Positions 47,026 through 55,246 of a stretch of 64,000 bases of DNA are shown here, in pieces (position 1 is the first letter of the stretch; every line of letters begins with the position of its first letter). Origin of the DNA: Hyphomicrobiales bacterium. Its GTDB lineage: Bacteria; Pseudomonadota; Alphaproteobacteria; Rhizobiales; Rhizobiaceae. The position numbers and the translations under genes are program-made. The DNA lies in assembly GCA_900472605.1 (NCBI GenBank), contig UCJD01000067.1:62001-126000 (forward strand), read 5' to 3'. The notes beneath the pieces were generated by a model. It made no database searches. It was not told the DNA's origin and saw nothing but the letters and a program-made list of their open reading frames with translations.

Positions 47026-47058
47026 AACAAAAAACCCGCGCTGGCTAGAGCGCGGGTT
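47026..47058 (-). terminator. Rho-independent terminator of eno
   Basis: AGCGCGGGTT (47049-47058) pairs perfectly with AACCCGCGCT (47033-47042) around a 6-nt loop; on the minus strand a run of T residues follows (47027-47034). It is 41 bases past the eno stop codon and separates eno from ftsB. Confidence 0.85.
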
Positions 47059-47098
47059 CCAAATGCTTGAAATCAGCCAGATTCCTGAATTCAGATGA

Positions 47099-48373
47099 TC
47101 AGCCGCGGATGATCGAACGTCCGGCGTACTGCGCCTGCGGACCGAGGCCTTCTTCGATGCGGATCAGCTGGTTGTACTTGGCCAGACGATCCGAGCGCGA
47201 CAGCGAGCCGGTCTTGATCTGACCGCAGTTGGTGGCAACCGCGAGATCGGCGATCGTGGAATCTTCGGTTTCGCCCGAACGGTGCGACATGACGGCGGTG
47301 TAGGCTGCCTTGTGCGCAGTGTTGACGGCGTCGAGCGTTTCCGTCAGCGAACCGATCTGGTTGACCTTGACGAGGATCGAGTTGGCGACGCCCATCTTGA
47401 TACCGTCGCGCAGGCGCGAGGAGTTGGTGACGAAGAGATCGTCTCCAACAAGCTGAACCTTCTTGCCGGCCAGATCGGTGAGCGCCTTCCAGCCGTCCCA
47501 ATCGTCTTCGGCCATACCGTCCTCGATCGAGATGATCGGATACTGGGCAGCGAGCTGCGCCAGATATTCGGCCATTGCGCCCGGCTCGAGCGTGCGGCCT
47601 TCGCCTTCGAGAACGTACTTGCCGTCCTTGAAGAATTCGGTCGAGGCGCAGTCGAGGCCGAGATGGATGTCTTCGCCCGGCTTGTAGCCGGCTTTCTCGA
47701 TCGACTTCATGATGAAGTCGAGGGCTTCAGGAGCGCTCTTCAGGCCCGGTGCGAAACCGCCTTCATCACCGACGTTGGTGTTATGGCCCTGGGCTGCCAG
47801 TTCCTTGCGCAGCGTGTGGAAGACTTCCGAGCCCATGCGAACGGCTTCGCGGATGGAATCAGCGCCAACCGGCAGGATCATGAATTCCTGGAAGTCGATC
47901 GGGTTGTCGGCATGCGCGCCGCCATTGATGATGTTCATCATCGGAACCGGCAGCAGGTGCGCGGAAGCGCCACCGACGTAGCGGTAGAGCGGCAGGCCGG
48001 CAGCTTCGGCGGCAGCCTTGGCAACGGCCAGCGATACGCCGAGGATGGCGTTTGCGCCGAGACGCGACTTGTTGGGCGTGCCGTCCAACTCGATCATGAT
48101 GTTGTCGATCTGGATCTGGTTTTCGGCATCGATACCGCCGATGGCGTCGAAGATTTCCGTGTTGGCGGCTTCAACGGCCTTTTCGACACCCTTGCCGAGG
48201 TAGCGCTTGCCACCATCGCGCAGCTCGACGGCTTCATGCGCGCCGGTCGACGCGCCCGACGGAACCGCCGCGCGGCCCATGCTGCCATCTTCCAGATAGA
48301 CATCGACTTCGACGGTGGGGTTGCCACGGCTGTCGAGAATCTCGCGGGCGATAATATCGGTAATAGCGGTCAT
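47099..48373 (-). CDS. eno: Enolase
   Basis: This 424-aa glycolytic enzyme interconverts 2-phosphoglycerate and phosphoenolpyruvate. It shows AREILDSRGNPTVEVDVYLEDG, PSGASTGAHEAVELRDG, MNIINGGAHADNPIDFQEFM, the Mg ligands in SIEDGMAEDDWDGW and VGDDLFVTN, and the active-site lysine/serine region VMSHRSGETED. Length is normal. It is a probable single-gene unit: a stem-rich leader is upstream and a terminator downstream. Confidence 0.96.
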   Translation of the reverse strand: MTAITDIIAREILDSRGNPTVEVDVYLEDGSMGRAAVPSGASTGAHEAVELRDGGKRYLGKGVEKAVEAANTEIFDAIGGIDAENQIQIDNIMIELDGTPNKSRLGANAILGVSLAVAKAAAEAAGLPLYRYVGGASAHLLPVPMMNIINGGAHADNPIDFQEFMILPVGADSIREAVRMGSEVFHTLRKELAAQGHNTNVGDEGGFAPGLKSAPEALDFIMKSIEKAGYKPGEDIHLGLDCASTEFFKDGKYVLEGEGRTLEPGAMAEYLAQLAAQYPIISIEDGMAEDDWDGWKALTDLAGKKVQLVGDDLFVTNSSRLRDGIKMGVANSILVKVNQIGSLTETLDAVNTAHKAAYTAVMSHRSGETEDSTIADLAVATNCGQIKTGSLSRSDRLAKYNQLIRIEEGLGPQAQYAGRSIIRG

Positions 48374-48422
48374 CGGCTCTTCTCTGCTTGAGGGTGGATA
48401 AATCGTTTGAAATTCGTCTTAA

Positions 48423-48520
48423 TCGAAGATGCGCAAATTACAATGGCAGTTTGGGCCAGTTTGGAACCGTATTTGCGCATGCTTCGACGCAATGTTCATG
48501 CGTGGCCTAATACATGAACA
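48423..48520. promoter_or_regulatory. Inverted repeats between kdsA and eno
   Basis: TCGAAG-ATGCGCAAAT (48423-48438) pairs with ATTTGCGCAT-G-CTTCGA (48471-48487): 16 base pairs with a single bulged G around a 32-nt loop. TGTTCATG (48493-48500) and CATGAACA (48513-48520) form a second 8-bp repeat. They lie 50-150 bases upstream of eno and may be a structured leader, an operator or the kdsA 3' end. Confidence 0.55.
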
Positions 48521-48537
48521 TGTCAGTCTGTTGACCA

Positions 48538-49380
48538 TCAGCCCTTGGCGATGGCGTCGAAGGCCAGAAGCTTTTCGAGAAGGCGCGGCATGTCCTTGAG
48601 ATAGACCATGTTCGGTCCATCGGACGGCGCGTTGTCCGGGTCTTCGTGCGTCTCGACGAACACACCGGCGACGCCAACGGCAACGGCGGCACGTGCCAGC
48701 GTCTCGACGAATTCGCGCTGGCCGCCGCTGGAGCCGCCCTGCCCGCCCGGCTGCTGCACCGAGTGCGTGGCGTCGAAGACGACGGGCGCGCCCATAGCTT
48801 CCATGATGGGCAGCGAGCGCATGTCCGACACCAGCGTGTTGTAGCCGAAGGAAGCGCCGCGTTCGCACAGCATGATGTTTGGGTTGCCGCTGGCGTTCAG
48901 CTTGGCGAGCACGTTCTTCATGTCCCAGGGCGCCAGGAATTGGCCCTTCTTGACGTTGATGGCGCGGCCGGTCTTTGCGGCGGCGACCAGCAAATCCGTC
49001 TGCCGGCTAAGGAATGCCGGGATCTGCAGCACATCGACGACGGTGGCGACTTCGGCGCACTGCTCTTCGGTGTGAATGTCGGTCAGAACAGGAAAGCCGT
49101 ATTCCTTCTTGAGATCGGCGAAGACTTCGAGTGCCGTCTCGAGGCCGATGCCGCGCTGCGCGGAGAGCGAGGTGCGGTTGGCCTTGTCGAAGGAGGACTT
49201 GTAGACAAGGCCGATGCCGAGCTTGTCGCAAAGCTCCTTTAGCGTGCCGGCGATCATGAAGGCATGGTCGCGGCTTTCCATCTGGCATGGGCCGGCGATC
49301 AGCGACAGCTTGCCCGTGTTGGAAAACACCACCTTGCCGGCGCCTTCGCCGACAGCGACTTCGGAATTGGTCTCAGTCAT
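48538..49380 (-). CDS. kdsA: 3-deoxy-8-phosphooctulonate synthase (KDO8P synthase)
   Basis: This 280-aa aldolase condenses phosphoenolpyruvate with arabinose 5-phosphate, a step to the Kdo of lipopolysaccharide. Signature LIAGPCQMESRDHAFMIA near 28-45, VYKSSFDKANRTS, VLTDIHTEEQCAEVA and FDATHSVQQPGG are present. C-x-M near the N terminus (PCQM) suggests the metal-dependent class. Its start overlaps the VOC gene by 4 bases. Confidence 0.95.
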   Translation of the reverse strand: MTETNSEVAVGEGAGKVVFSNTGKLSLIAGPCQMESRDHAFMIAGTLKELCDKLGIGLVYKSSFDKANRTSLSAQRGIGLETALEVFADLKKEYGFPVLTDIHTEEQCAEVATVVDVLQIPAFLSRQTDLLVAAAKTGRAINVKKGQFLAPWDMKNVLAKLNASGNPNIMLCERGASFGYNTLVSDMRSLPIMEAMGAPVVFDATHSVQQPGGQGGSSGGQREFVETLARAAVAVGVAGVFVETHEDPDNAPSDGPNMVYLKDMPRLLEKLLAFDAIAKG

Positions 49381-50261
49381 CGTTTCTCCTCGAAGGCGAA
49401 GAGCGCACCCTGGCCAGGTGCTGCCTTCACCAGAATTCGATTGTTCTTGCGTGTATAAGTGATCCCGTTAGCAGCCAAATGCGCTTCTGTCACGGCGATA
49501 TCGGCGACGGAAAAGACAATCGCCGCGCCGCGCAGGCCGCGATCGGTCTTGGGCTCCGAGAGATCGTAGTAGGCGTTCAGCCCATCCGGCGACAGGATAT
49601 TGATACGGGCGCTGCCGGCATCCAGGCTGACACCGAAGGCCTCGTCCCGAAGCGCTGCCGCGTCCGACGCCAGCTGCAGCAGCGGCGCAAACGCCTTCGG
49701 ATCGGATGACGAGAGTACGATCGACAGGATGCCCGACACGCCGTTCGCATGGGTTTCCAACGCCTTGCGGTCGCTTGGCAACGGATTGACGCGCTGGCAG
49801 GCAAAGAGGAAGAAATCGGGTGCGCGCAGATCCGCCGCGAAAGCCAGACGGAACGCCGCGGTCGCCTCGGCGCCATCCGGCATCTTCATCTGTCGGGCAA
49901 ACTGCAGCATGTCGCCGCCGCTCATGCCATCGGCGATGAAGCGCGTGTGATCGCTATCGGCATCCGGCGTTCCGAAGACGATCGCCGACAGGCCGTCATC
50001 CCCGCATCGGAAGCGGAAGGCACGGTCGCGCGCCGTGAAGACGTTTCCGTCGCCGATGGCCGCCTCGTATGTCTCCAGACTGGCGACGCCAAGCGGTTCG
50101 AGATAGGTTTTGTCGGCGAAGAAGACGCAGGCGTTCTCGGTGCCAAAGGGGTGCCGCGCATCAGCGGCAACGGTGAAACCGAGCTTGCCCAAGCGCTCGC
50201 GCGCCATCTCGATATTGACGACCGGCAGCACCACGTGGTCCAGGGGATGGGGGTCACTCAT
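49377..50261 (-). CDS. VOC (glyoxalase/dioxygenase-fold) domain protein
   Basis: This 294-aa protein begins DPHPLDHVVLPVVNIEMARER and has two paired beta-alpha-beta-beta-beta units (about 8-145 and 150-290), the VOC layout of glyoxalases and extradiol dioxygenases; it resembles the Glyoxalase-like (DUF, PF13468) group. Metal ligands are not evident at all expected positions. The ATG at 50261 has GGGAGGA 8 bases upstream; the TTG two codons earlier is less likely. It is coupled to kdsA by a 4-base overlap, though a functional link is not known. Confidence 0.8.
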   Translation of the reverse strand: MSDPHPLDHVVLPVVNIEMARERLGKLGFTVAADARHPFGTENACVFFADKTYLEPLGVASLETYEAAIGDGNVFTARDRAFRFRCGDDGLSAIVFGTPDADSDHTRFIADGMSGGDMLQFARQMKMPDGAEATAAFRLAFAADLRAPDFFLFACQRVNPLPSDRKALETHANGVSGILSIVLSSSDPKAFAPLLQLASDAAALRDEAFGVSLDAGSARINILSPDGLNAYYDLSEPKTDRGLRGAAIVFSVADIAVTEAHLAANGITYTRKNNRILVKAAPGQGALFAFEEKR

Positions 50262-50392
50262 GGGCAAATCCTCCCGAATTCGGCAGAGATGTGCGCTGGC
50301 TTACGCGACAATGCAAGAGGCTAGCGCGGTTAAATCGAATGAAGTGCAAAATCGCGACGATTCCGAGCCAAGTTTTACGAAAATTTAGGCAC

Positions 50393-50438
50393 TTGCGGAA
50401 CACATATGGAACATATAGTGTCCGTTCTGGCTTTGTTT
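50393..50438 (+). promoter_or_regulatory. lexA promoter with SOS (LexA) box
   Basis: GAAC-N7-GAAC at 50398-50412 (reverse complement GTTC-N7-GTTC) is an exact alphaproteobacterial SOS box. It lies between TTGCGG (50393-50398) and TATAGT (50414-50419), 49 bases before the lexA start, so LexA would block its own promoter. A second degenerate half-match GTTC-N7-GTTT lies at 50424-50438. Confidence 0.85.
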
Positions 50439-50460
50439 CACGACTCTGGGGTCCATTTCG

Positions 50461-51183
50461 ATGCTCACACGCAAGCAACAAGAACTGCTTCTGTTCATTC
50501 ATGAGCGGATGAAAGAGTCGGGCGTTCCGCCATCCTTCGACGAGATGAAGGATGCACTCGATCTCGCATCAAAATCCGGCATTCACCGGCTGATCACGGC
50601 GCTGGAAGAGCGCGGCTTCATTCGCCGGCTGCCGAACCGGGCGCGCGCGCTTGAGGTCATCAAGCTCCCGGAAGCCTATAATCCGAGCCTGCAGCCGCGA
50701 CGCGGCTTTTCGCCGAGCGTCATCGAGGGCAGCCTCGGAAAGCCGCAGCCGGTGGCCGCCCCTGCCCCCAAGGCCGCGCCGAGCGCCGACAATGGCAACT
50801 CGGCTTCCGTTCCGGTCATGGGGCGGATCGCCGCCGGTGTGCCGATCTCGGCAATCCAGAACAACACCCACGACATCACCGTTCCCGCCGACATGCTCGG
50901 CTCCGGCGAGCATTACGCGCTGGAGGTCAAGGGCGACTCGATGATCGAAGCCGGCATTTTCGACGGCGACACCGTCATTATCCGCAACGGCAACACCGCC
51001 AATCCCGGTGACATCGTTGTGGCGCTTGTCGATGATGAAGAGGCAACGCTGAAGCGCTTCCGTCGCAAGGGCGCCTCCATCGCGCTCGAAGCCGCAAACC
51101 CGGCTTACGAAACCCGCATTTTCGGGCCTGACCGCGTGAAGGTTCAAGGCAAGCTCGTCGGCCTTATTCGCCGATATCACTGA
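50461..51183 (+). CDS. lexA: SOS repressor LexA
   Basis: This 240-aa repressor/autoprotease has an N-terminal winged helix (LTRKQQELLLFIHERMKESG, recognition helix SKSGIHRLITALEERGF), the cleavage site A-G in GRIAAGVPISA (near 122), the catalytic serine in KGDSMIEAG (near 160) and the general-base lysine in EATLKRFRR (near 198). RecA filaments trigger self-cleavage. The linker (about 80-115) is Ala/Pro-rich and longer than in E. coli LexA (202 aa), as usual in rhizobia. An SOS box precedes it. Confidence 0.96.
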   Translation: MLTRKQQELLLFIHERMKESGVPPSFDEMKDALDLASKSGIHRLITALEERGFIRRLPNRARALEVIKLPEAYNPSLQPRRGFSPSVIEGSLGKPQPVAAPAPKAAPSADNGNSASVPVMGRIAAGVPISAIQNNTHDITVPADMLGSGEHYALEVKGDSMIEAGIFDGDTVIIRNGNTANPGDIVVALVDDEEATLKRFRRKGASIALEAANPAYETRIFGPDRVKVQGKLVGLIRRYH

Positions 51184-53608
51184 GCGGTGACGGATCATCG
51201 CTGAAGCTGCCATTGCGCCAATCATAGGCGCGATGACGCATCCACGGGCGACCGAGGCTTTCGTAGGCGGTTTTGACGACGGGTTCCCCCTGCTCGTCGA
51301 TGCGGATTTCGACGGCGCCCGATCGCCGCAGTGTCTCGCCAGTCAACAGCATCGCGCCGGAGCGGCATGTCGCTTGTCGAAGACGGACGGGCGTGACGAC
51401 GATATCGGCCACGTCGCAGGCGGGACCGAGATAGGCGGCGTTCTCAAGCGTCGCGATAACGTAGCCGCTGTCGAGCGCTGTCACGCACCACGCCGTCTTG
51501 AGGCAGTGAAAACCGCTGTCTTTCGTCCAAGCCGCCGCGTCGCGCATCATGGCGCGGACTTCCCGTTGTTGCTTCAGCGTCAATCTCGGTCGTGGCTCGC
51601 CCCTCTTCGGAATGGACAAGGGTTGGCCGTCGAGCATGTCAGGCGGCTTATGGTTCTCGGTGGCGAGCGCGCGCTGCCATTGGCCGAAGATGAAGTCGGG
51701 CGGGCGCTCGCGGTTGCTGGCAAGCCTGTCGCTCCTGACCGATGCCACGAGGCTCCCATCCTCGGACACGACGAGTTCGGGTGCAGGTGCTGCCGGCAGC
51801 ATGATGACGACGAGCGTTGCGATCGCCGCCCCCAAGGCGCCGAGCCAGCGCAGCCGCGTGTGCATCAGCCCCCAGACGAGGAAGCCGAGCACGGCGATTG
51901 CGAAATACCATTCCGGGATCCGCCCGATATCGACACTCCCGCCCCAGCCGGAAACCATCTTGGCGATGTCGATCACCAAATCCAGCCCGAAACCGGCCAC
52001 AGTCCACGGAAGCGCGTCCAAGCCAAAGGGCGTCGCCAACATCGCGAACATTCCGAAGGGCATGACAATGAAGGAGATCACCGGCATGGCCAGCAGATTG
52101 GCCGGCAGGCCGTAGCCGCTCAGCCGATGAAAGTGCTCGATCGAAAACAGCGCCGTCGAGAAGCCGCCGATCATGGAGGTGAGCGCGATGCCGCCGAAAA
52201 AGCGCAGCGTGACCAAGACCGGCTTTATCGCGGGGTGGGTAAGGAATACACTCTCGCGGTGCCGCCTCTTGGTCCAGACGGCAAAGCCCGCGACCAGCGC
52301 GAGCGTCGCGGCGTAGGACATCTGGAAGCTGGGGCCCAACACCTCCGAAGGCGACATCAGGATGATCAACAGCGCCGAGAGAGAAACGTTGCGCAGACTG
52401 ATCGATGGGCGATCGAACAGAGCCGCAACGAGCATGATCGCCATCATGATGAAGGCCCGCTCGGCGGAGACGGCGAAGCCGGAGATCATGTAATAGGCCG
52501 TCAGCGCCAGAAGCGCGCTGCCAGCGGCGAACTTCTTGGTCGGATAAGCCTGCGCGAAACCGGGAAACAGCCCGAAAAACAGGCGCAGCCCGACAAAGCA
52601 GATGCCTGCCGACAGCGCCATGTTGAGGCCCGAGATCGCGACGATATGCGCGAGGCCGGACTGGCGCAGCGCCTCCGTCGTCTCGTTCGATATGGCGCGT
52701 CTCTCGTCGGTGACCAACGACGCAGCGAAAGCACCGGTATCATCAGGCAGGATGCTGCGGATGCGGTCGCCAACGCGGCTGCGCAAGCCATAGAGCCATT
52801 CCATGGCGCGATCGGCGGCGGAGAGATCGACGACGCCCGACTGCGACGGGACGGGCTGCGGCATGCCGTAGAAGAAGCCGTTGGCGCCGATGCCGTCGAA
52901 ATAGGCGGAGAAGGCGAAATCGTTCAGGCCGGGCAACGCCGGTCCTGCCGGCGGCGTCAGGCGCACACGGCCAGTCAACCAGCCGCCAACCGCGACCGGC
53001 TCACCCGCACGCGCAACCAGCGAGACCTGTTGCGGCGGCCGTTTGAGGCTGGGCTTGTCCGTGTGCGTTACCCTTACGATATAACGCCAGCGGCCGTTAT
53101 CGTCGCCCTCTCGCCGCTCCACGCGACCGGTCACCGTTGTCGTCACCGGTGTGTCGAGAACAATGGTCGCCGTACGCCACGTCTCGAACTGCGCCGCGAA
53201 CATGCCGAGGATGACAAGCAAGCCCGCTATCGCCACGCGGCGGGTTGCAACGCGCGCAGCACCCGCCAGGACGAAGATGAGACCAAACAGAATAGCCCAG
53301 GCAAGGAACCGCATGGGCGGCACATCGACGGCGAGCCGAAACCAGGTGATGGCGCCCGCCCCGAGGAAGATGGGTGACGCGAGGAAGAAGCGGCCATGGT
53401 CGAGTTCCGTACTGAATGCCCGCCATGCGGCGGCCGCCTGACGATCGATCCGGCGGCCCGTGCGACTCAGAAAACCCGACGTCGACTGCGTCAATGGCGC
53501 GCGCGTCATTATGGCACGGGCATTTCGCCCTGTTGCGGCGGGCAAATTGGCAATTTGCGCCACTTCGGGTGGCATCAAAACGACGTGACTGGCATTCAAC
53601 TCCGGCAT
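51164..53608 (-). CDS. comEC: ComEC/Rec2-family DNA uptake membrane protein
   Basis: This protein of about 814 aa has an N-terminal DUF4131-type membrane/OB domain (about 60-240) and a competence domain with about ten spans (about 260-620, with HIVAISGLNMALSAGICFVG and FAVSAERAFIMMAIML). The C-terminal metallo-beta-lactamase-like region lacks the H-x-H-x-D-H motif, so it is probably not a nuclease. Start uncertain: the frame opens with a TTG at 53641, and ATGs at 53608, 53575 and 53509 are candidates. It converges with lexA, with stops overlapping by 20 bases. Natural competence cannot be concluded. Confidence 0.85.
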   Translation of the reverse strand: MPELNASHVVLMPPEVAQIANLPAATGRNARAIMTRAPLTQSTSGFLSRTGRRIDRQAAAAWRAFSTELDHGRFFLASPIFLGAGAITWFRLAVDVPPMRFLAWAILFGLIFVLAGAARVATRRVAIAGLLVILGMFAAQFETWRTATIVLDTPVTTTVTGRVERREGDDNGRWRYIVRVTHTDKPSLKRPPQQVSLVARAGEPVAVGGWLTGRVRLTPPAGPALPGLNDFAFSAYFDGIGANGFFYGMPQPVPSQSGVVDLSAADRAMEWLYGLRSRVGDRIRSILPDDTGAFAASLVTDERRAISNETTEALRQSGLAHIVAISGLNMALSAGICFVGLRLFFGLFPGFAQAYPTKKFAAGSALLALTAYYMISGFAVSAERAFIMMAIMLVAALFDRPSISLRNVSLSALLIILMSPSEVLGPSFQMSYAATLALVAGFAVWTKRRHRESVFLTHPAIKPVLVTLRFFGGIALTSMIGGFSTALFSIEHFHRLSGYGLPANLLAMPVISFIVMPFGMFAMLATPFGLDALPWTVAGFGLDLVIDIAKMVSGWGGSVDIGRIPEWYFAIAVLGFLVWGLMHTRLRWLGALGAAIATLVVIMLPAAPAPELVVSEDGSLVASVRSDRLASNRERPPDFIFGQWQRALATENHKPPDMLDGQPLSIPKRGEPRPRLTLKQQREVRAMMRDAAAWTKDSGFHCLKTAWCVTALDSGYVIATLENAAYLGPACDVADIVVTPVRLRQATCRSGAMLLTGETLRRSGAVEIRIDEQGEPVVKTAYESLGRPWMRHRAYDWRNGSFSDDPSPLSDIGE

Positions 53609-53902
53609 GCAACGACACCTGAAAGCCACCCTGACCTGCAATCAAAATAAAGCCTGCGGAACCGAAACGCAACTATAATCGTTTGAATTCAAACGGGAAA
53701 TAAAACCATCGAAAATGTCAGGTTTATCATTGGCTTCCGGTATGCGGAGGCGGCATCTCAGGAGTGCTTAAAAGTTGATACTGCGATGCACAAAATGGCA
53801 TCACGGTAACTTGGCATTAGGCGCGCGATCATATAGCTATCGCAGACGACGCTTAACCCTATGGCGCTTTTAAGGCGCCACCCGCCAGTTTGGAGGATCA
53901 GA
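53609..53902. promoter_or_regulatory. Divergent region between comEC and gltA, with a 16-bp palindrome
   Basis: CGTTTGAATTCAAACG at 53680-53695 is a perfect 16-bp palindrome directly after an exact TATAAT (53674-53679). Another candidate promoter nearer gltA is TTGGCA (53812-53817) with TATAGC (53833-53838). No gene fits here. The palindrome is a strong operator candidate for an unknown regulator. Confidence 0.55.
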
Positions 53903-55192
53903 ATGACGGATCAAAGCGCAACACTGAAACTCGGTGAGAAAACAGTCGACCTGCCGGTCAAGAGCGGCACGATCGGCCCTGACGTCATCGATATCGGCGC
54001 CCTCTACAAGAACACGGCTTCCTTCACGTACGATCCTGGTTTCACCTCGACCGCATCCTGTGAATCGAAAATCACCTATATCGATGGCGACGAGGGCGTT
54101 CTGCTCCATCGCGGTTACCCGATCGAGCAGCTGGCCGAGCAGGGCGACTTCCTCGAAGTCTGCTACCTGCTTCTCTACGGCGAACTGCCGACGTCCGCGC
54201 AGAAGAAGGATTTCGATCATCGCGTGACGCATCACACCATGGTGCACGAGCAGATGAGCCGCTTCTTCACCGGTTTCCGCCGCGACGCGCACCCGATGGC
54301 CGTCATGTGCGGCTGCGTCGGCGCACTGTCGGCCTTCTATCACGACAGCACCGACATCACCGATCCGCACCAGCGCATGGTCGCTTCGCTGCGCATGATC
54401 GCCAAGATGCCGACGATCGCCGCCATGGCCTACAAGTACCATATCGGCCAGCCGTTCGTTTACCCGAAGAACGACCTCGACTACGCGTCGAACTTCCTGC
54501 GCATGTGCTTTGCCGTCCCTTGCGAGGACTATGTGGTCAATCCGGTGCTTGCCCGCGCCATGGACCGCATCTTCATCCTGCACGCCGACCACGAGCAGAA
54601 CGCTTCGACCTCGACCGTTCGCCTCGCCGGCTCCTCGGGTGCAAACCCGTTCGCCTGCATCGCGGCCGGTATTGCCTGCCTCTGGGGCCCCGCTCACGGC
54701 GGCGCCAACGAAGCGGCTCTCAACATGCTGCAGGAAATCGGCACGGTTGACCGCATTCCTGAATACATCGCCCGCGCCAAGGACAAGAACGATCCGTTCC
54801 GTCTGATGGGCTTTGGCCACCGCGTCTACAAGAACTACGACCCGCGCGCCAAGATCATGCAGAAGACGACGCACGAAGTGCTCGGCGAGCTCGGCATCAA
54901 GGACGACCCGCTGCTCGACGTGGCCATGGAACTCGAGCGCATCGCGCTGACCGATCCATACTTCATCGAGAAGAAGCTTTATCCGAACATCGACTTCTAT
55001 TCGGGTATTACGCTTAAGGCTCTCGGCTTCCCCACGACCATGTTCACCGTTCTGTTCGCTCTTGCCCGCACCGTCGGCTGGATCGCACAGTGGAACGAAA
55101 TGATCGAGGATCCGCAGCAGCGTATCGGCCGTCCGCGCCAGCTCTACATCGGCGAAGCGCAGCGCGACTACGTTCCGGTCTCCAAGCGTTAA
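53903..55192 (+). CDS. gltA: Citrate synthase (type II)
   Basis: This 429-aa hexamer-type enzyme condenses oxaloacetate and acetyl-CoA. Active-site blocks: LHADHEQNASTSTVRLAGSS near 235 (His), GPAHGGANEAALNML near 270-285 (His), and MGFGHRVYKNYDPRAKIMQ near 310 (His/Arg), with IDFYSGI (Asp) near 368. The start at 53903 has GGAGG 6 bases upstream; an ATG at 53861 is in frame without support. It is followed by the shared terminator. Confidence 0.96.
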   Translation: MTDQSATLKLGEKTVDLPVKSGTIGPDVIDIGALYKNTASFTYDPGFTSTASCESKITYIDGDEGVLLHRGYPIEQLAEQGDFLEVCYLLLYGELPTSAQKKDFDHRVTHHTMVHEQMSRFFTGFRRDAHPMAVMCGCVGALSAFYHDSTDITDPHQRMVASLRMIAKMPTIAAMAYKYHIGQPFVYPKNDLDYASNFLRMCFAVPCEDYVVNPVLARAMDRIFILHADHEQNASTSTVRLAGSSGANPFACIAAGIACLWGPAHGGANEAALNMLQEIGTVDRIPEYIARAKDKNDPFRLMGFGHRVYKNYDPRAKIMQKTTHEVLGELGIKDDPLLDVAMELERIALTDPYFIEKKLYPNIDFYSGITLKALGFPTTMFTVLFALARTVGWIAQWNEMIEDPQQRIGRPRQLYIGEAQRDYVPVSKR

Positions 55193-55217
55193 TAGCGACG
55201 CATCAAGGCCTAAAAAG

Positions 55218-55246
55218 AAACCCGGTCAGAACTGACCGGGTTTTTT
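55218..55246. terminator. Bidirectional terminator between gltA and lpxB
   Basis: AAACCCGGTCAG (55218-55229) and CTGACCGGGTTT (55232-55243) form a 12-bp near-perfect stem. TTTTTTG follows on the plus strand; a T-rich tract (TTTCTTTTT) follows on the minus strand. The lpxB stop codon (55226-55228) sits inside the left arm, so the last lpxB codons double as the terminator. Confidence 0.85.
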
